From NCBI RefSeq assembly GCF_030272615.1, contig NC_081406.1, positions 400,224,939 through 400,288,938 of the forward strand: a DNA stretch of 64,000 bases, given 5' to 3'. Below the pieces are notes generated by a model. It had not been told where the DNA came from. It worked only from the letters and a program-made list of their open reading frames with translations, and did not search any database. This stretch comes from Cryptomeria japonica. Lineage: Eukaryota > Streptophyta > Pinopsida > Cupressales > Cupressaceae. Of the stretch, positions 1 through 11,823 are shown one piece after another (the first letter of the stretch is position 1; the number at the start of each line of letters is the position of its first letter). The translations under genes and the position numbers were made by a program.

Positions 1-535
1 GTTTTGCTGCTAAAGCATGAAACATATTAGTATATTCCTAAACAGTTTGGTCCTTTTTCTGTCAAAGCAATTGCCACTGCATATATTTATGTTCATATGT
101 ATCTACAAGAAAATATTCTTCCTTTATGTGCTCCATGAATTCTCCCCATATGGGTTTTTGATCAAAAATAAAAGTATTACCAGTTTCTACTGCCTTGGAT
201 GCTAACTTTGCTTCCCACGAATCTTTCACATGATTTTCAGCTTTGAAAAGAGCGAAGGTAATTTTCTCTTCATCTGAGAACTAGTTGACAGAGAAATACC
301 TTTCCACTTTTGAAACCCAATCATCAACAGCATCCGCATCAATCTTTCCTTGAAACACGGGTATATCGAAATTCACTTGCACCTTGAATGGTGTATACCC
401 CGTGAATGGCGGGTTTGCTTGTGACCCACGACTTTCCAGCATGTGCTTGAACTGCTCCATCATTTCTTCACGTTGTTATGTTAATGCATCTGCAACCAAC
501 ACTTTAATGTCATCGTCAGTCTGCAACTTAGCCAT
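1..535 (-). pseudogene. Ty3/gypsy gag N-terminal part, broken by stops
   Basis: On the minus strand a reading frame starts with ATG at 535-533 and runs off the left edge. It contains a short stretch around residues 40-60 (VFQGKIDADAVDDWVSKVER) followed by an EKITFALFKAE-like segment, the usual beginning of plant Ty3/gypsy Gag (capsid). Gag would form the particle that packages element RNA. At least four in-frame stops are visible (near residue 20, after YFSVN, and twice below position 100), so no intact protein is made. The start is chosen because it follows the primer site by about 110 bases, as expected. Confidence 0.7.
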
Positions 536-642
536 CTGCGATCATGTGCGTCTCAAAGGAAGGTAGTCTAAAGGATTCCTTGTTTCCAACCCCAATCTTT
601 GATATGTTGATTGCATGCGATATGACATACAGAAGCGAACTT

Positions 643-654
643 GCTCTGATACCA
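643..654 (-). other. Primer binding site, initiator Met-tRNA type
   Basis: The minus strand reads TGGTATCAGAGC followed by AAG, the standard plant LTR-element primer site complementary to the 3' end of initiator Met-tRNA. It sits between the LTR edge (about 656) and the gag start (535). Confidence 0.7.
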
Positions 655-2782
655 CTGATCCGAATTATGGATTCGGATGACAAAACCTAAGTGAGAACTT
701 GCGGTATTGTGGATTTGCTTACACAAACAAGGTAAACACAGAATTGAAGCAAGCCAAAAAGTGGTGCATTCTATTCGAAAATCCAACATATAACAATTCA
801 TGAGATTCCAAGGGTCACCAAAACCCCTTGAGAATCGAAACTCAATAGTCATATTTGTTTATTACATAATAAAATCAAAAACTACGAAATTTTCAAAAAA
901 CTATATCAAATTTTGTCCTAACTTTGACTAGACCTAACTTTCTACTCAGGGCTCGAAATTGCGAGTCGTTTAACTCGTTGGAAAGGTCTCCAAGAGTTGA
1001 AGGCGAAGTCCTGGAAGAGCTTGCCTACGGCAACGCTCTAAAGGACCGAGCAAAGTTTCAAGGGCTGAAAATGCCCTAAAGGCCTTCAAAAATCCCAATT
1101 ACTAAAATGTAGAAAAAACTAGAAAAAAATATGAAAATATTTTTTTCGATATTTCAAAATTGTTTCTGATCAACCTTTCAAATCAGATACCAGAAGATCT
1201 ATGGGCAAGATGGATCTTGGTTGATCCATTGCGTGTATGGGACGGTCTCGGTACAATCTACGCGCATCTCGGAATTATCACTTCATTCAATGGATGGGGC
1301 AGAATGAGATGTATTTTATTCCCGGATGGATACAGAGATATAGATAGACCTGGGCCCGATCCATGAGATGTATGTGCAGCCCAAATACCCATGGGATACC
1401 CCTACCCACCTCCCCATTCAATTCATTCCTCATTATGAAAGGGCAGGCTTCCATTCCTCGAACCACATATGCACCTCCACGGCGGGTTTCAATGCAAAAG
1501 CCTCTTGGCCATTCTAAGGAAGACTAAATTATAATTCACCAATGCCAAAGAAAATTGAAAATCATTTCTTGTAGATATGGAGACTTGAGCTAAAGAGGAT
1601 CTTCTCCACAACATTCATGGTAAGGAAGCTAATAGAGGAGCCTGGGAACATCTCAGCAAAATTTTTGCTCGAGCAAATGATGGGAGCATTGTCCAAATTA
1701 ATCATAAGATGAGCAAAACATGACCTTGCTGAATTCAACTGCATCTAAGTTTCACTTGGAAACTCGAGGAATTGGTATTGCAATTGAATTTAGTTGATTC
1801 AAAGTATGTGAAATCCAACAAAGAGCACATACATCTTACTCTGTAAGTTTTACCTCTTGATATGGTGACAAACATGGACACAATTAAAGAGAAGTGCTAC
1901 TCAGTGAAGAATTGTGACAACCAGCACAAAAAGTTGTGCCAATTGAACCAACATTGCCATACATGAAAAACATATGTAGTCCTCAAATATTTCAGCCATT
2001 TGCAGTTATACATAAGATAAAGAAATCAAATTCTTAAAGGTGGGGAGACTAGTAGATGCCTACTGATATGCAGTCAAGATAGGGTGAATTTTAATCAAAT
2101 TCTTCTTGAAATGGATTTCACGTGTTAGCATTGTGTTCTAGGAGTTCAAGTTGAATATGTTCCACACATCTTGGATGAGTATTCTATTTTTAGAAAGTAT
2201 CAATTCTCATTAAGTTGGATTTCAATGAGCTTCAAAGTGTGTTGACAAAAAACAGAATTTGCTTTTATGCTATTTTTATATTTTTCACAACTTTGGGTGG
2301 ACGTGCAGAAAATAATTATAATATTAATATTAAGTTGTCAAATGGTGAATTTAAAGACAGTTTATATTAACTATTTATAAAGGTGAATTTTAGGTGACTT
2401 CAGTGCTCAAAAAAGTAAGAAATAGTATAAAGTCAATTTTTGGGAGCTTAAGGATTGTTATTAAAAGGTGATTTTAAATTATAATTTCCAAATAGTTCCA
2501 AAAGTGTTTATAAAAGGGAAATCGGAAGTAAAGAAGCCCATTAGAATGTTTCATTTTACTCTATTTTCTTTGTGATGGTGTAACAATGTTCATCTCTTTT
2601 GCCTTAGACTAAGCCCTAAGGTAAGATTGGTTTCAGTGGTGAAAGATTCTTCCCTATTCAATTCTGTATGATTCATTTGGAGTCGGTGCATGCTGAAAGG
2701 TTTCAAAGGTGAATTCACCCAAAGTTCACATTTGATCTTAATTTTAGCAGCATGAGAGTCGGGAAAAAATTGATCTACCTAT

Positions 2783-2955
2783 ACAGGCAAATTACAAATT
2801 TGTAAAAGATTTGCAGGCAAATTATAAATTTCAAATTTGTATGTGTTCTGTGTGCAAGTGTGAGGCAAATCACAAATTTTTTGTGCAGTGTGTGCAGTGG
2901 AAACAAAAATTATAAGTGGTGTGTGTGTAGTGGAACAAAAAATTATAAGTGTTGC
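2783..2955. repeat. Short degenerate tandem repeats
   Basis: Two copies of CAGGCAAATTAYAAATTT (2783 and 2815 areas) are followed by two to three units of about 32 bases built on GTGTGTGCAGTGGAA plus ACAAAAATTATAAGTG (from about 2889, 2919 and 2951). Local duplication is the simplest explanation. Confidence 0.5.
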
Positions 2956-4092
2956 GTGTGCAGTGAGAGAATGGGTTAAAAATAAAATAGAGTTTGTGCA
3001 AGTCAGGTTTTAACCCAGCCGTACCATTTAAGGTACATGGGAGTGCTGTACACCTTGTATATTACCCAAAGGAGTTTGATGCATTTGTAGAAGGCTACAA
3101 AAAGCCTTTCTAACTCTTACTGCAGCTTTTGGTAGGCTTAAAAAAGCCAGCACAACATTCTTAAGGAAGTTGCAGCATTAACATTGCTGCCGTACCATTT
3201 TCAAAAGCAACCGCACCATTAAGTAGAGTCCCATACAGTTATGAGTCTATGACGGAAGGATGTGAGTGTTAAGAGGTTGTTGATTGATCTGTATTTCATC
3301 TTCCTGCTGAGGTCAGCAATATTACATATGAATATTTGCATTTTGGTTAGTTTCATCAATTTTGTTTGCCATTTCTGATTGAATCAGTTGCAGCATGTAT
3401 ATGGTAACTAGTGCACACATCATTCAATGATTTAAAGTTGTGATATTGATTCTGTTCATAATATCATTCCAAAACAATGATGAATGCAATCTGTTTGACA
3501 AAATGCCTTTGTAAAATCTTTAAACATTGGCATGAATTAACAATGAAAATATGATTGATAATTTCAGTTGCAGCTCTTGTGATTGTCAAAATTCTTCATA
3601 TTAAGTTGTATGCAAAGTTTTTGACGAAATGTCACAGTAAGTTGAAAATCAAGTATTGCAAGCTGTCACAACAGAGTTCACCAAATTTCAAGCACGAAAT
3701 TTGGATTTTGAAAAACATTAAACTTTTACATAAAATTCGTTGAAATTCAACTTCATATTCGTCTGGAAAACACAAATTTTTTTTCATTAAAAAATATTTC
3801 AAAATCGAAGACAAGAAAAAAGTTGAGCTGTGAGGAAGGAAGATTGAGAGCCAACATTTCCACCGTGCAACTCCATTCATTCATACCGAGCAACTCCTCC
3901 ATTTCCTCTGCACAATTCCATCCACTTCTTCTGCATGATTTCTAGCGATTTCCACAGTTCCTCCACTCACTGTTCATATTTAGGTTTTCAATGTGTTTCT
4001 GTATTACTTGTTTTATCTGTTATTTGTTTTTTTAATGTTTAAGGACTGTGGTTGCATCCACATTATTTTTCATGTTTAATATTAATTAATTA

Positions 4093-4194
4093 TATAAATT
4101 TTTAGATTGTTATATGATTAAGTTAAATTAAACTGTTATATGTTTAATATTCAGTTTAATTTAACTTAATTAAATAACAATTTAAAAATTTATA
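4093..4194. repeat. 43-bp imperfect inverted repeat (foldback)
   Basis: The left arm 4093-4135 and right arm 4152-4194 are reverse complements with three mismatches. The inner 18 bases (4118-4135 and 4152-4169) pair perfectly around a 16-base loop. The sequence is extremely AT-rich. It could be the core of a small foldback or MITE-like element, or a local inversion-duplication. No target duplication was found at the arm ends. Confidence 0.7.
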
Positions 4195-6096
4195 TTATCA
4201 AACATATAGTATAATAATATTACTAATAAATTGTTATAAAATTTATATTATTAAACATATAGTATAATACTATAATAATAAAATTTATGAACTGTTTTGA
4301 ATCTTTGATAATTTTGTGGATATATTACTTTATTTTTAAAATTTTAGATTTATATAAGGCGAATTTAATGCCAATTTTTTTTCTGAATTTTTTCCTTTGC
4401 CAAACTTCATCTAAATAGTATTGTTGCCGAACACAAACACAAATTTGAATTCGTACCTTGTGACTTAGATTGCAAGTATATGAGCAAACTTCCTGGTAGG
4501 ATTACTACAAAATCATTTTGAGGTTATTCCTTTCCCCAATCAGACGGTTTGCTAACAAGTGTCAAAAGACTAGCCATTCTGGTAGTGGCGAGCAGCAAAT
4601 CTGATTGGTCATAGGCGTTGTGGTGGCCCAAGCAAATACATTAATACTTGTATTGAAATCTTTCCTTAATTTGATATGGAGTACTCCAAATGATTAGCAC
4701 AATTGAGTGCTATTTTACTGAGTAATCTCATTATCAATACTCCACATGATAATTGCAGTGATTTCTATGTTATGATTAACACCGAAAGAAACAATTGGTA
4801 GCTATAAGCAGATGACTGATGTAACAACATCTTAATGTTTTGTAAATTTCAAGAGTTGCCACTTATTGCTTAGCCTGCCTGATTGATTTGTCCCAGGCTT
4901 GACTCAATGTCTTCCAGATATTATCTTACTTGATCAGACATCATCATACTGGACCATTGTTGGCTCTGCTCCAGAAAGGATAAATCATTATAATGGTGAT
5001 TCTCATGCTCAGCATGGCATTATTTCAGACCATAGTTTCAACGATTTCCCTATTGTGACTATGCAGGAGTTAGTCCATCAAAGCAGAAACAGAGGAGAAA
5101 CATCCAGCAAGTTTACCATGCCGATCAGAACCAGCAGACCTGTTTCAGTCAATAAACCGGTCAAAACCAGATCAAACCACCAAAAAACAGGTCAGAGCTA
5201 AAAAACCACAGGTTTTCAAAATGGGGATGGTTTTTTCTTATAAACCCTTCAAAATTCATTTTATTGACATTTTTTCAATTTCAGCTTTATACTTTCAGTT
5301 TGTTATGTCATTGCCAATTAATTATAAAATAGCCTGGACAGAGACTTGATGGAAGCCAGAATGTTGCATAAAGGCAAAGACCCAATCAATGTTCAGGGTA
5401 AAGATAGCAAAGGCAGAGGTAAAGATTTTATTACCCATCATTATGAATCAAATATCCATCACTAGAAGAATCTACAGTGCACAGTAAATGAAGAGAGAAT
5501 TCTTTATTCAAGGATTATAAATGGTAAAAGTTGTCCACGGTGATGGATTTGGAGCTTCAGCAAATAATGCTGTTTAAAAGCCTCAAGTTATTTTGAGGAA
5601 CCCAACATTTGCATAGGATTGACTTATTATTTTAAGGTAGTTGTGAATGTCATTTTTAGAGACCAAAAATTCTGCTTCATTTGGTACTAATTGACTGGAA
5701 ATCGTAAAGGAATATCACAAGAGACTATGTCTGACAATAAAAGGTAACAGTGGCAGTCTTCCACTTTGATGTCTCAATTTATGTGGGTAATGAAGATGGT
5801 GTAAAATGGTCAGCTATGCTTTCTCTGAAGAATAAGCTTGTACCAGAAGAAGCTCTTGCACAGGATTGCCCCTCTGTTTACATGCAAGAACCCTCATAAT
5901 CATACCTAACCTATAAAAAGAATCATAAACAAATCATAGCAGGTTCGCAATTACTCTCATATAATTGTATATACAACATTGTACTGGCCAGATATTTAAT
6001 TATTCTTTTTCGGTATGTAACCAGCTACATTCCCTGTGGAAATCCATATTGCTTATGAAGGTAAATATATTTGGCACTCATGAATTGTAGCATCTT

Positions 6097-6212
6097 AACT
6101 TGAAATTTAGCAAGTGTTCTGATATCCTTGAAACTCAGAAATCTCCCATAAATTCCTCAAAACTTGAAATTTAGTGAGTGTTCTGATATCCTTGAAACTC
6201 AGAAATCTCCCA
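6097..6212. repeat. 64-base tandem duplication
   Basis: The block starting AACTTGAAATTTAG at 6097 recurs at 6161 with only a two-base change in the shared part. The second copy ends at about 6212. It lies just beyond the 3' end of the GTE gene. Confidence 0.75.
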
Positions 6213-6463
6213 AATGATATTAATATATTATTTCTCACATTATGCACACAGTAATCCTACAGCCACGGGCACGGAGAGAGATTAAATCTAAACAAGACAC
6301 AGTACTCAAACAAAAAAAAAATCAAGTGTCCAAGCAAGCACCAAAAAATCAAGCCATACAGAAAATATCAACCCAGAAACTTGTGCCCAAGGAATCTAAT
6401 GAAATTTTTCCGAGACTTAATTTGATTAAGAGACTTGCCATTAAGCTTCTGACACAATATTGT

Positions 6464-7158
6464 CTATATCGGCCCCGACATTGCATTTGACCCCAAAATA
6501 GGTGAATGTGCAGCATAGGCATTAGACTCGCTTCCAGAGGAACTCCCAGTATCGGAGTCTACAAAGACACAAAGATTAGTTAGTAATAATCCCCCCAGTA
6601 GGAAACACTAGATTTCATAGGTATTTCATCACAAGCTAATTAATAATAAATAAAATTGAAAAAAAAACACAAAGGAATAAGAGTTGTAAAGAAGGAAAAG
6701 TATGTACACATTGTCTAAATATAACCAAAATATTCAAATCTACAGAGAATCCTGGAAATAAATACCACTAGAAGAAGAACCAGAATCACTGCTCGAGCTG
6801 CTCGAGCTGCTCGACCTACTTGCAGAGCCACCATTCTTCTCCATCTTAACAAGAGGGCAATTTGATGGCAGAATATTGTCTCCTGTTTCAAACTCTTGTT
6901 GCCCTTGCTCTCCTACTCAGGATATTCAAAATGCAACTTGAATTTAAGTTGCAGAAGGTAAAAAAAACGGTACATATAACTTTTAAACCATTTATTTATC
7001 AATTCAAAAGGTAAAGATTTACCGTTCTTATTTTTCTTTGGCAGCTCAGACACGGTGGTGGGACACTGCAAATAAGTCAAGCATGTCAAATGCAAGTAGA
7101 TATACAAGATAGTTCGATAGGAAAGAAACGTCAAATGAATGCAACTCTATTAGTTCAC
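6464..7158 (-). other. GTE: Introns and small 3' exons of the GTE gene
   Basis: The long frame appears to stop at 7150, but AAG followed by GTGAAC at 7161-7153 is a splice donor, so the last two codons and that stop are intronic. The acceptor TTTGCAG before 7065 opens exon 2 (CPTTVSELPKK). The donor after 7023 and the acceptor GAGTAG before 6912 lead to exon 3 (Ser-rich). The donor after 6766 and the acceptor TTTGTAG before 6558 lead to exon 4, which ends in TAG at 6466-6464. Junction phases 0, 1 and 1 all match, and the joined tail reads like other GTE C-termini. No transcript was available. Confidence 0.88.
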
Positions 7159-8823
7159 CTTGTCTCTGACCAGTTCATTGATACTTTTAGCCTGCTGAGC
7201 AAGTTGTTCTTTTTTCTTAAGTTTGCTGAGGCTTTTCTTGAAGTTTGTTACAAATCTATCAAGTTCCCAAAGCGTTTCAGTGTCAAAAGTGTCTATGTCA
7301 ACCTCTATCTCTTCGTCTTGTTGACATAGAGATGGATTCCTCTTCTTTATAATCTGAACTATAAGCTCCAATCTATCTGCGGGCAAATTTTGAAGGTTTG
7401 CACTTAGCTTTTGCTTTTCTTCAAAAGTCATAGCACGTTTATGGGGATCTTTGGCCTTGGGTTTTTTGCCGGTTGGAGTTCTGCTTGCAGAATGATTTAT
7501 TGATCTTATCTTTGAAAGGGATGGCCCTCCCGCTGTTTCAGGTTTCTTAAAGTTCTTTTTTATGTCTGCTAAAGGAAGTTTCTTCACACTACAACTTGCC
7601 CCAGGTGTCTGCGCACTTCCATATCTCGAGTTCATCTTGCTTTCAATGTGCTCTGTGTATATAAGATTCCATCGCTCCTCAAATAACTGCAGCAACTGCT
7701 TAGCCAAGTTATGCACATCATGCCCTTCAGGGTTATAAGTCATGGCATTAGAGAATGTCAATCTTATGTCTTGTGCAAAAGATGTGGGTGAATTGTACAT
7801 GTTTTTATCCAGTCTGGATTTCACAGTTCCGAGGTCCATTGGATTTTTTATTATGGTGTGATAATCATGAAGTCCAAGAGCCTCTGCATCAACAGGGGAA
7901 TTGAACACCCAACCGTGCTTGTGCTTCATCAACTTTGAAAGTAGCGAGCTGCACTGCTTGAACACCTCATTTGGAAACTTCTGAGACGACATATCATATA
8001 GTTTGGATGGTACAGTTTTCTTACTGCCACCAGATTTAGATTTCTTATTCTCTGCAGGTGGGAATTTATCTTTTCCTAAAACAAAATCTGAATTGCGGTA
8101 ATACTGATTAGCCTTTGGAGTGCGCTTTCCTTTGTCTGCCACATCACTTGTGGCTGGGTTGTGTTCAAAAAGAGATATACTCAACTGTCGCGCTGGCCTC
8201 GACTCTCTTGCACTCTGCTTGGGCGTAATTGCCCCACCAGAAGCTACTTCGGACGTAACCTCCTTCCCGCCATTGTTCCTCCCATCATTGCCAGAGAACT
8301 GGGAGGCACTGTAGCTAGTATTCCCTCCCGGCAGGCACCCCCTCAGTTGCAATTCTCTTGCTTCAACTTTCTTAAACGTACCCCTCACCTGCTCCAATTC
8401 GTTTGTCAACTTTCTGCGAAGTTCCCTTATCTCTTGCTTTGAGTACCCATCCAACTTAATAGTGACATGGGCAGCTTCTATGTCCCTGTTCCGCAACCCC
8501 CCAACGCCATGCTCAGGCATGGTTTCCTTGGGGGCATCGTCATTCTTCCCGCTCAAGCTCGAAGAACCATCTGATGCTGATGCTGCTGGTGCTGCTACTC
8601 TTGCTCCTGTTGTTGTTCCTGCTCCTGCTCCTGCTCCTTCTCCTCCTCTTCCATTCACATCCGTCATGTTATCGCCCTCCCTTGTCGCTTGCCCTGCTGT
8701 TATATTATTAGCTGTATCAAACCCAGGATTTGCTTTAGCCCCCTTGCCGTGCCCTTTTCTCATGTATACCAATTTGCTTTCTCCCCATCTATGCTTATCG
8801 CGAGACTCTTCATGCCCGACCAT
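6464..8823 (-). CDS. GTE: GTE-class bromodomain and NET (BET-like) transcription regulator, four coding exons
   Basis: This is a nuclear acetyl-histone reader of the plant GTE (Global Transcription factor group E) family. Exon 1 is 8823-7159, exon 2 7065-7023, exon 3 6912-6766 and exon 4 6558-6464. The three introns (93, 110 and 207 nt) are all GT-AG and keep phase, giving 649 residues. The Ala/Gly/Ser-rich N-terminus is followed by a basic helix at about residues 123-160 (KQEIRELRRKL), typical of GTE proteins. The bromodomain spans about 288-385, with the acetyl-lysine-contacting Asn in MTYNPEG (about residue 364). The NET domain spans about 463-535 (MTFEEKQKLSANL ... DTETLWELDRF). The spliced tail is Ser-rich with the family motif NCPLVKMEKNGGSAS. 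The ATG at 8823 is the only sensible start for the conserved N-terminus. It is the only host gene in the window, and the exact GTE subtype is not resolved. Confidence 0.93.
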
Positions 8824-9225
8824 TGCCGTACACTAAAACTAATGTCACCAAGCGCCTCCCTGAAAAGAGACTAGCCAGGAGTGCTCTCTTCTTTCGCTTC
8901 ACAGTGTTCTAGGGTTCCTTATCCTACTAAAACTTCCAGAAGGCCGTTAAGAACCACCATCATTTCATTTCATGTGTTCCAGGCGTAACCCACAAAATAT
9001 CCAACAAGAAAGGGAAAACGGAAAACAAGAAAGAGTTGACTAAACGGATTGCTGCAACGACGAAGCATTTATGAGACGATCTCACTATATGGAACTTGTT
9101 AAGTTTTAAGATTTAAGGGAGGGGATTCGTACCTTCGACCGGTGAATCTCTGCAAAACATGGATTGTGGGCCGAGGGCCTGATGATTTGTGATATCCATC
9201 CATGCATATATTATAAATAAGCGAG
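8824..9225 (-). promoter_or_regulatory. Likely 5' UTR and core promoter of the GTE gene
   Basis: Upstream of the GTE start codon, on the minus strand, an AT-rich block at 9206-9220 reads TTATTTATAATATATG, the best TATA-like match in the expected region. That would give a 5' UTR of about 350 nt. A minus-strand TTTGCAG near 9155 and an AAGGTACG near 9132 could also be splice signals of a UTR exon. This is inference only. Confidence 0.3.
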
Positions 9226-9569
9226 AAGAGGAAGCAGGATATTCGCTGTTGACCTAGGCTTTTTCTTTCTTTTTCCAAATCGGACGGTTCTCTGGTGTTG
9301 TTTGCACTGACGAAGGTTTAGATTGTTGCCACATGTTTCTGATGACAAAAGCTTATCTGCTGAATCGTTGTTGGGGCACCAGAACAGTAACTTTAATTTC
9401 TCAAGTGCTCACAGAACGGGAACTTTAACTCTCTGTGCTTTTTCTACTTCGGTTACCTTTGGGAACGGTTTAAGCGGTTGCCCCGCCCACCTCTAGTAAG
9501 TAGCCTTTAAAGCACGCCGATCATGGACTGCCTGCTTCAAATTAACCCTCTCCCTTTCAGCTTCATTAT
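9226..9569. other. Spacer, nothing recognised
   Basis: No coding frame, RNA gene or clear repeat is visible between the GTE promoter region and the LINE remnant. Confidence 0.5.
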
Positions 9570-10260
9570 GTGGATTTTTTTTATTTAAAATTATTCAATT
9601 TTTTATTTCGTCAATTTATAGTAATTTTGAAGGTGTGTTGGGAGGAAGAACATCTTAAGGTTCGTGTCTTAATGTGCACATTCGTTATAAGTGGGTCAGA
9701 TTGTGCTATTTATATGTATGGATCTCAAATGTTTGGAAGGAGGGCTTGGAAGGAGAAGTCTAGATTTATCTTTGTGCTAATTTTTTTTATTCTTGAATTC
9801 AACTTGTTTGAAGACAGACGAAAGGTGTTGGAATTAGGGCAATGGTTTCTCAACAAAGACTTTTTATGCCTGAAACCTTGGTTTTCATCTTGTGATCCTC
9901 ATTTTGAGTCATTCTCTACAACATGCCTTTGGGTTCAGTTTCCATTTATGTTGTTGCAATTTTGGGAGCTGGAGAGCCTAAGTGCTATTAGTAATTTAGC
10001 TTGGCAAGTACATTTGCTTTACAAAGGAAACAATTAATTATGCAAGTCCAACTTATGCCTATTTATGGGTTGAAATGAACCTTTCTAATGGTCTTCTCGT
10101 TGAGCTAACTTGATTGTGGGAAAGAGAACATAACTTGTAGACTATGAGAGGGTAACCTTCAGATGTAGGAAATGTTTCTCTACTAACCACATTACTTCAC
10201 AATGCAATAAGTCGAGTTATGGACACAATGAACATGCTTCAAGAGATAGACCCACCTAGT
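9570..10260 (+). pseudogene. LINE (L1-type) ORF1 remnant: DUF4283-like domain plus CCHC knuckle
   Basis: An open stretch to 10037 contains RKVLELGQWFLNK, LCLKPWFSSCDPHF and CLWVQFPFMLLQFWELESL in order. These match the pattern of the DUF4283 domain in ORF1 of plant L1-type retrotransposons (GPW, LRPW, VWVRLPNLP-like blocks). Further on, in shifted frames, come WVEMNLSNGL and then FRCRKCFSTNHITSQC at about 10158-10205, a C-x2-C-x4-H-x4-C zinc knuckle in the expected place. ORF1 of these elements binds nucleic acid. Two frameshifts and several stops separate the blocks, so it is dead. No endonuclease or reverse transcriptase follows, so the copy is truncated or overwritten. Confidence 0.72.
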
Positions 10261-10787
10261 GGGTGGGGGTGGAGCCTCATCGTTACGGTATTACACTTGA
10301 GGGAAAAATTGATATTCTTGTACCTATAGATACTCCTAAGGCTATTGTGAGTTTCGATTCCCCCCTTCGATTGTTGCGCAAGGACTACCTTCAGGGAAAT
10401 CTCATGTTAAAGGTATTATTGGAGATTGCACTATGGGTTTTTCAAACTTGCTTGAGAAAGACAATTCAACGACTACTCCTCTTGTTGAAGGCTTAACAAC
10501 ATCTCTTGAGCCTACAATTTTCTTTGGGTATTGCAGGGGATGATGGTTTAAGGTTGTGCATTATCTCTTTAAAGCGCCTAGGGCTTTCGAGGTTGATGAC
10601 AACCCAATGATAGGTAAATAAATGTTGAATGTGGATACTATCCCATAATCCAATTAAGATTGGACTCTGGTGAAGATGAAGAAATTCTCTCATCAAAAAC
10701 TCCAAATGACACGAAGATCATCCAAGAGAATTAATAACTTTTGACTTTCATTAGGCCTTTGTGCCCATAAAAGGATGGTGTAGCATC
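10261..10787 (+). other. Unclassified sequence after the LINE remnant
   Basis: A 77-codon frame (10263-10496) starts GVEPHRYGITLEGKID. It lies in line with the zinc knuckle and may be the eroded C-terminal part of the same LINE ORF1. I recognise no motif. The block ends in a purine run (AAAAGGATGG) directly before the LTR-like start at 10788. Confidence 0.35.
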
Positions 10788-11823
10788 CTAGATTGTACAC
10801 CTTTGCTAAGGGTGTCCAATTCCACACTTGCTTAGCACTCATTCTAGTGTGCTACATTCTAGTATGCATTATAGGACTTCATTATGCATTTCATTCAAAG
10901 ATATGAGTCATTTCTCAATCCAAATCTCAATAAAACGTTACATGGGCCCTTAAATCATAGGTGTGCCCTTTAATACATTCATCACCTAATTAGGCCCTAA
11001 ATTATAACATGTGTGACCTTCCATATTTGACCCCAATCTCAAAACCCAATTTATATTAAATCCTAGCCTCTCCTCGGCATTCCAAATCTCTAGTTCAAAT
11101 TTGGGACCACATTGGAGGGAGCGGGGTGCCCGCTCCCCTATTTGGCTCAAATTTGAACCACATAACAGTCAACTAGGTTAAGTGGGAAATCTCTTCCCGT
11201 GTCAGCCTGCTTTGAGTTTTACACCCAGAATGCTTAGTGAGGTATAAAGGCAAGTTATCTCATCTTATTTAAGAGAGGATGCTATTGTGAAAGATTAGTT
11301 CTACAATTAGAAGATACCCTATGAGGTGAAGATCTACAAATCAAAGGAAAATCAACAAACATCAAGACTTCAATTCAATTTTTTTCATCAACATGGAAGC
11401 TTCAAGAGATGCTAGAGGATAATAGGGAATTATCGGCTAATGATTGGTTAGTGCCTCTCCCTTTGGGTGTGGTATGATTTCATGTTATTCTCATGTTTCT
11501 ACATACAAGCTTCAAATCTAGGTTTCACTCTTTCAAGTTATGTGATTCATACAATTTAATTTTCAATATCATTTAGGGTTTTACTCTAATACACTTGAGT
11601 AGATCTCTAGGCTATCTTTTATGCATTATTAGCTCATGCAAATATTAGACACGCTTTAAATTCAAGAGCACACACAATTCTAAATTCGATATTCGCTATT
11701 TGTGGACGTGGAAATCACCAAAACAGGGGGTTGACTAAGGCAAACCCCTATATAGCCACACACACCATTTTTCTATCTTGTTGGTACAGTTACAAGCCCA
11801 GACCCAATTCCGACGGAGAAATT
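10788..11823 (+). mobile_element. Decayed LTR (TGTAGCATCC... type), interrupted by a solo LTR
   Basis: The block begins TGTAGCATCC after a purine run, has a TATA-like GGTATAAAGG near 11240, and contains TTGACTAAGGCAAACCCC near 11729. The last motif is shared with the LTRs of element C (TTGACTGAGGCAAACCTC near 16829), so it looks like a distant relative of those LTRs. It is split at 11823/12890 by the solo LTR; sequence continuing the block (CTACGTTCCAACACTACC) resumes after 12894. Confidence 0.4.

Larger units (their letters stand above)
1..900 (-). mobile_element. 5' end of a Ty3/gypsy-like LTR retrotransposon, continuing past the left edge
   Basis: Read on the minus strand, the order is LTR-like sequence (from about 656 upward), a Met-tRNA-type primer site (643-654) and then a gag start (535 downward). 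This is the normal 5' order of an LTR element. The LTR edge next to the primer site is near 656. I could not place its outer edge, so 900 is a nominal limit. Pol would lie outside the window, so the clade is not certain; the gag style and Met primer fit a chromovirus-like Ty3/gypsy element. Confidence 0.55.
900..6463. other. Gene-poor spacer
   Basis: I see no supportable gene here. Open frames (for example 1160-1366, 3555-3743, 4899-5201) are short, lack recognisable motifs and have the composition of the surrounding non-coding sequence. The stretch contains short tandem repeats (2783-2955), a long imperfect inverted repeat (4093-4194) and a 64-base tandem duplication (6097-6212), listed separately. 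The part nearest 6464 should hold the 3' UTR of the GTE gene; no clear poly(A) signal was fixed. Confidence 0.6.

Noticed and set aside
4899-5201. 100-codon open frame in the spacer
   Set aside because: No recognisable domain, no neighbouring splice-consistent exons, and composition like the surrounding non-coding DNA.
8120-8874. Several plus-strand frames over the GTE exon
   Set aside because: They are mirror frames of the bromodomain gene on the opposite strand.
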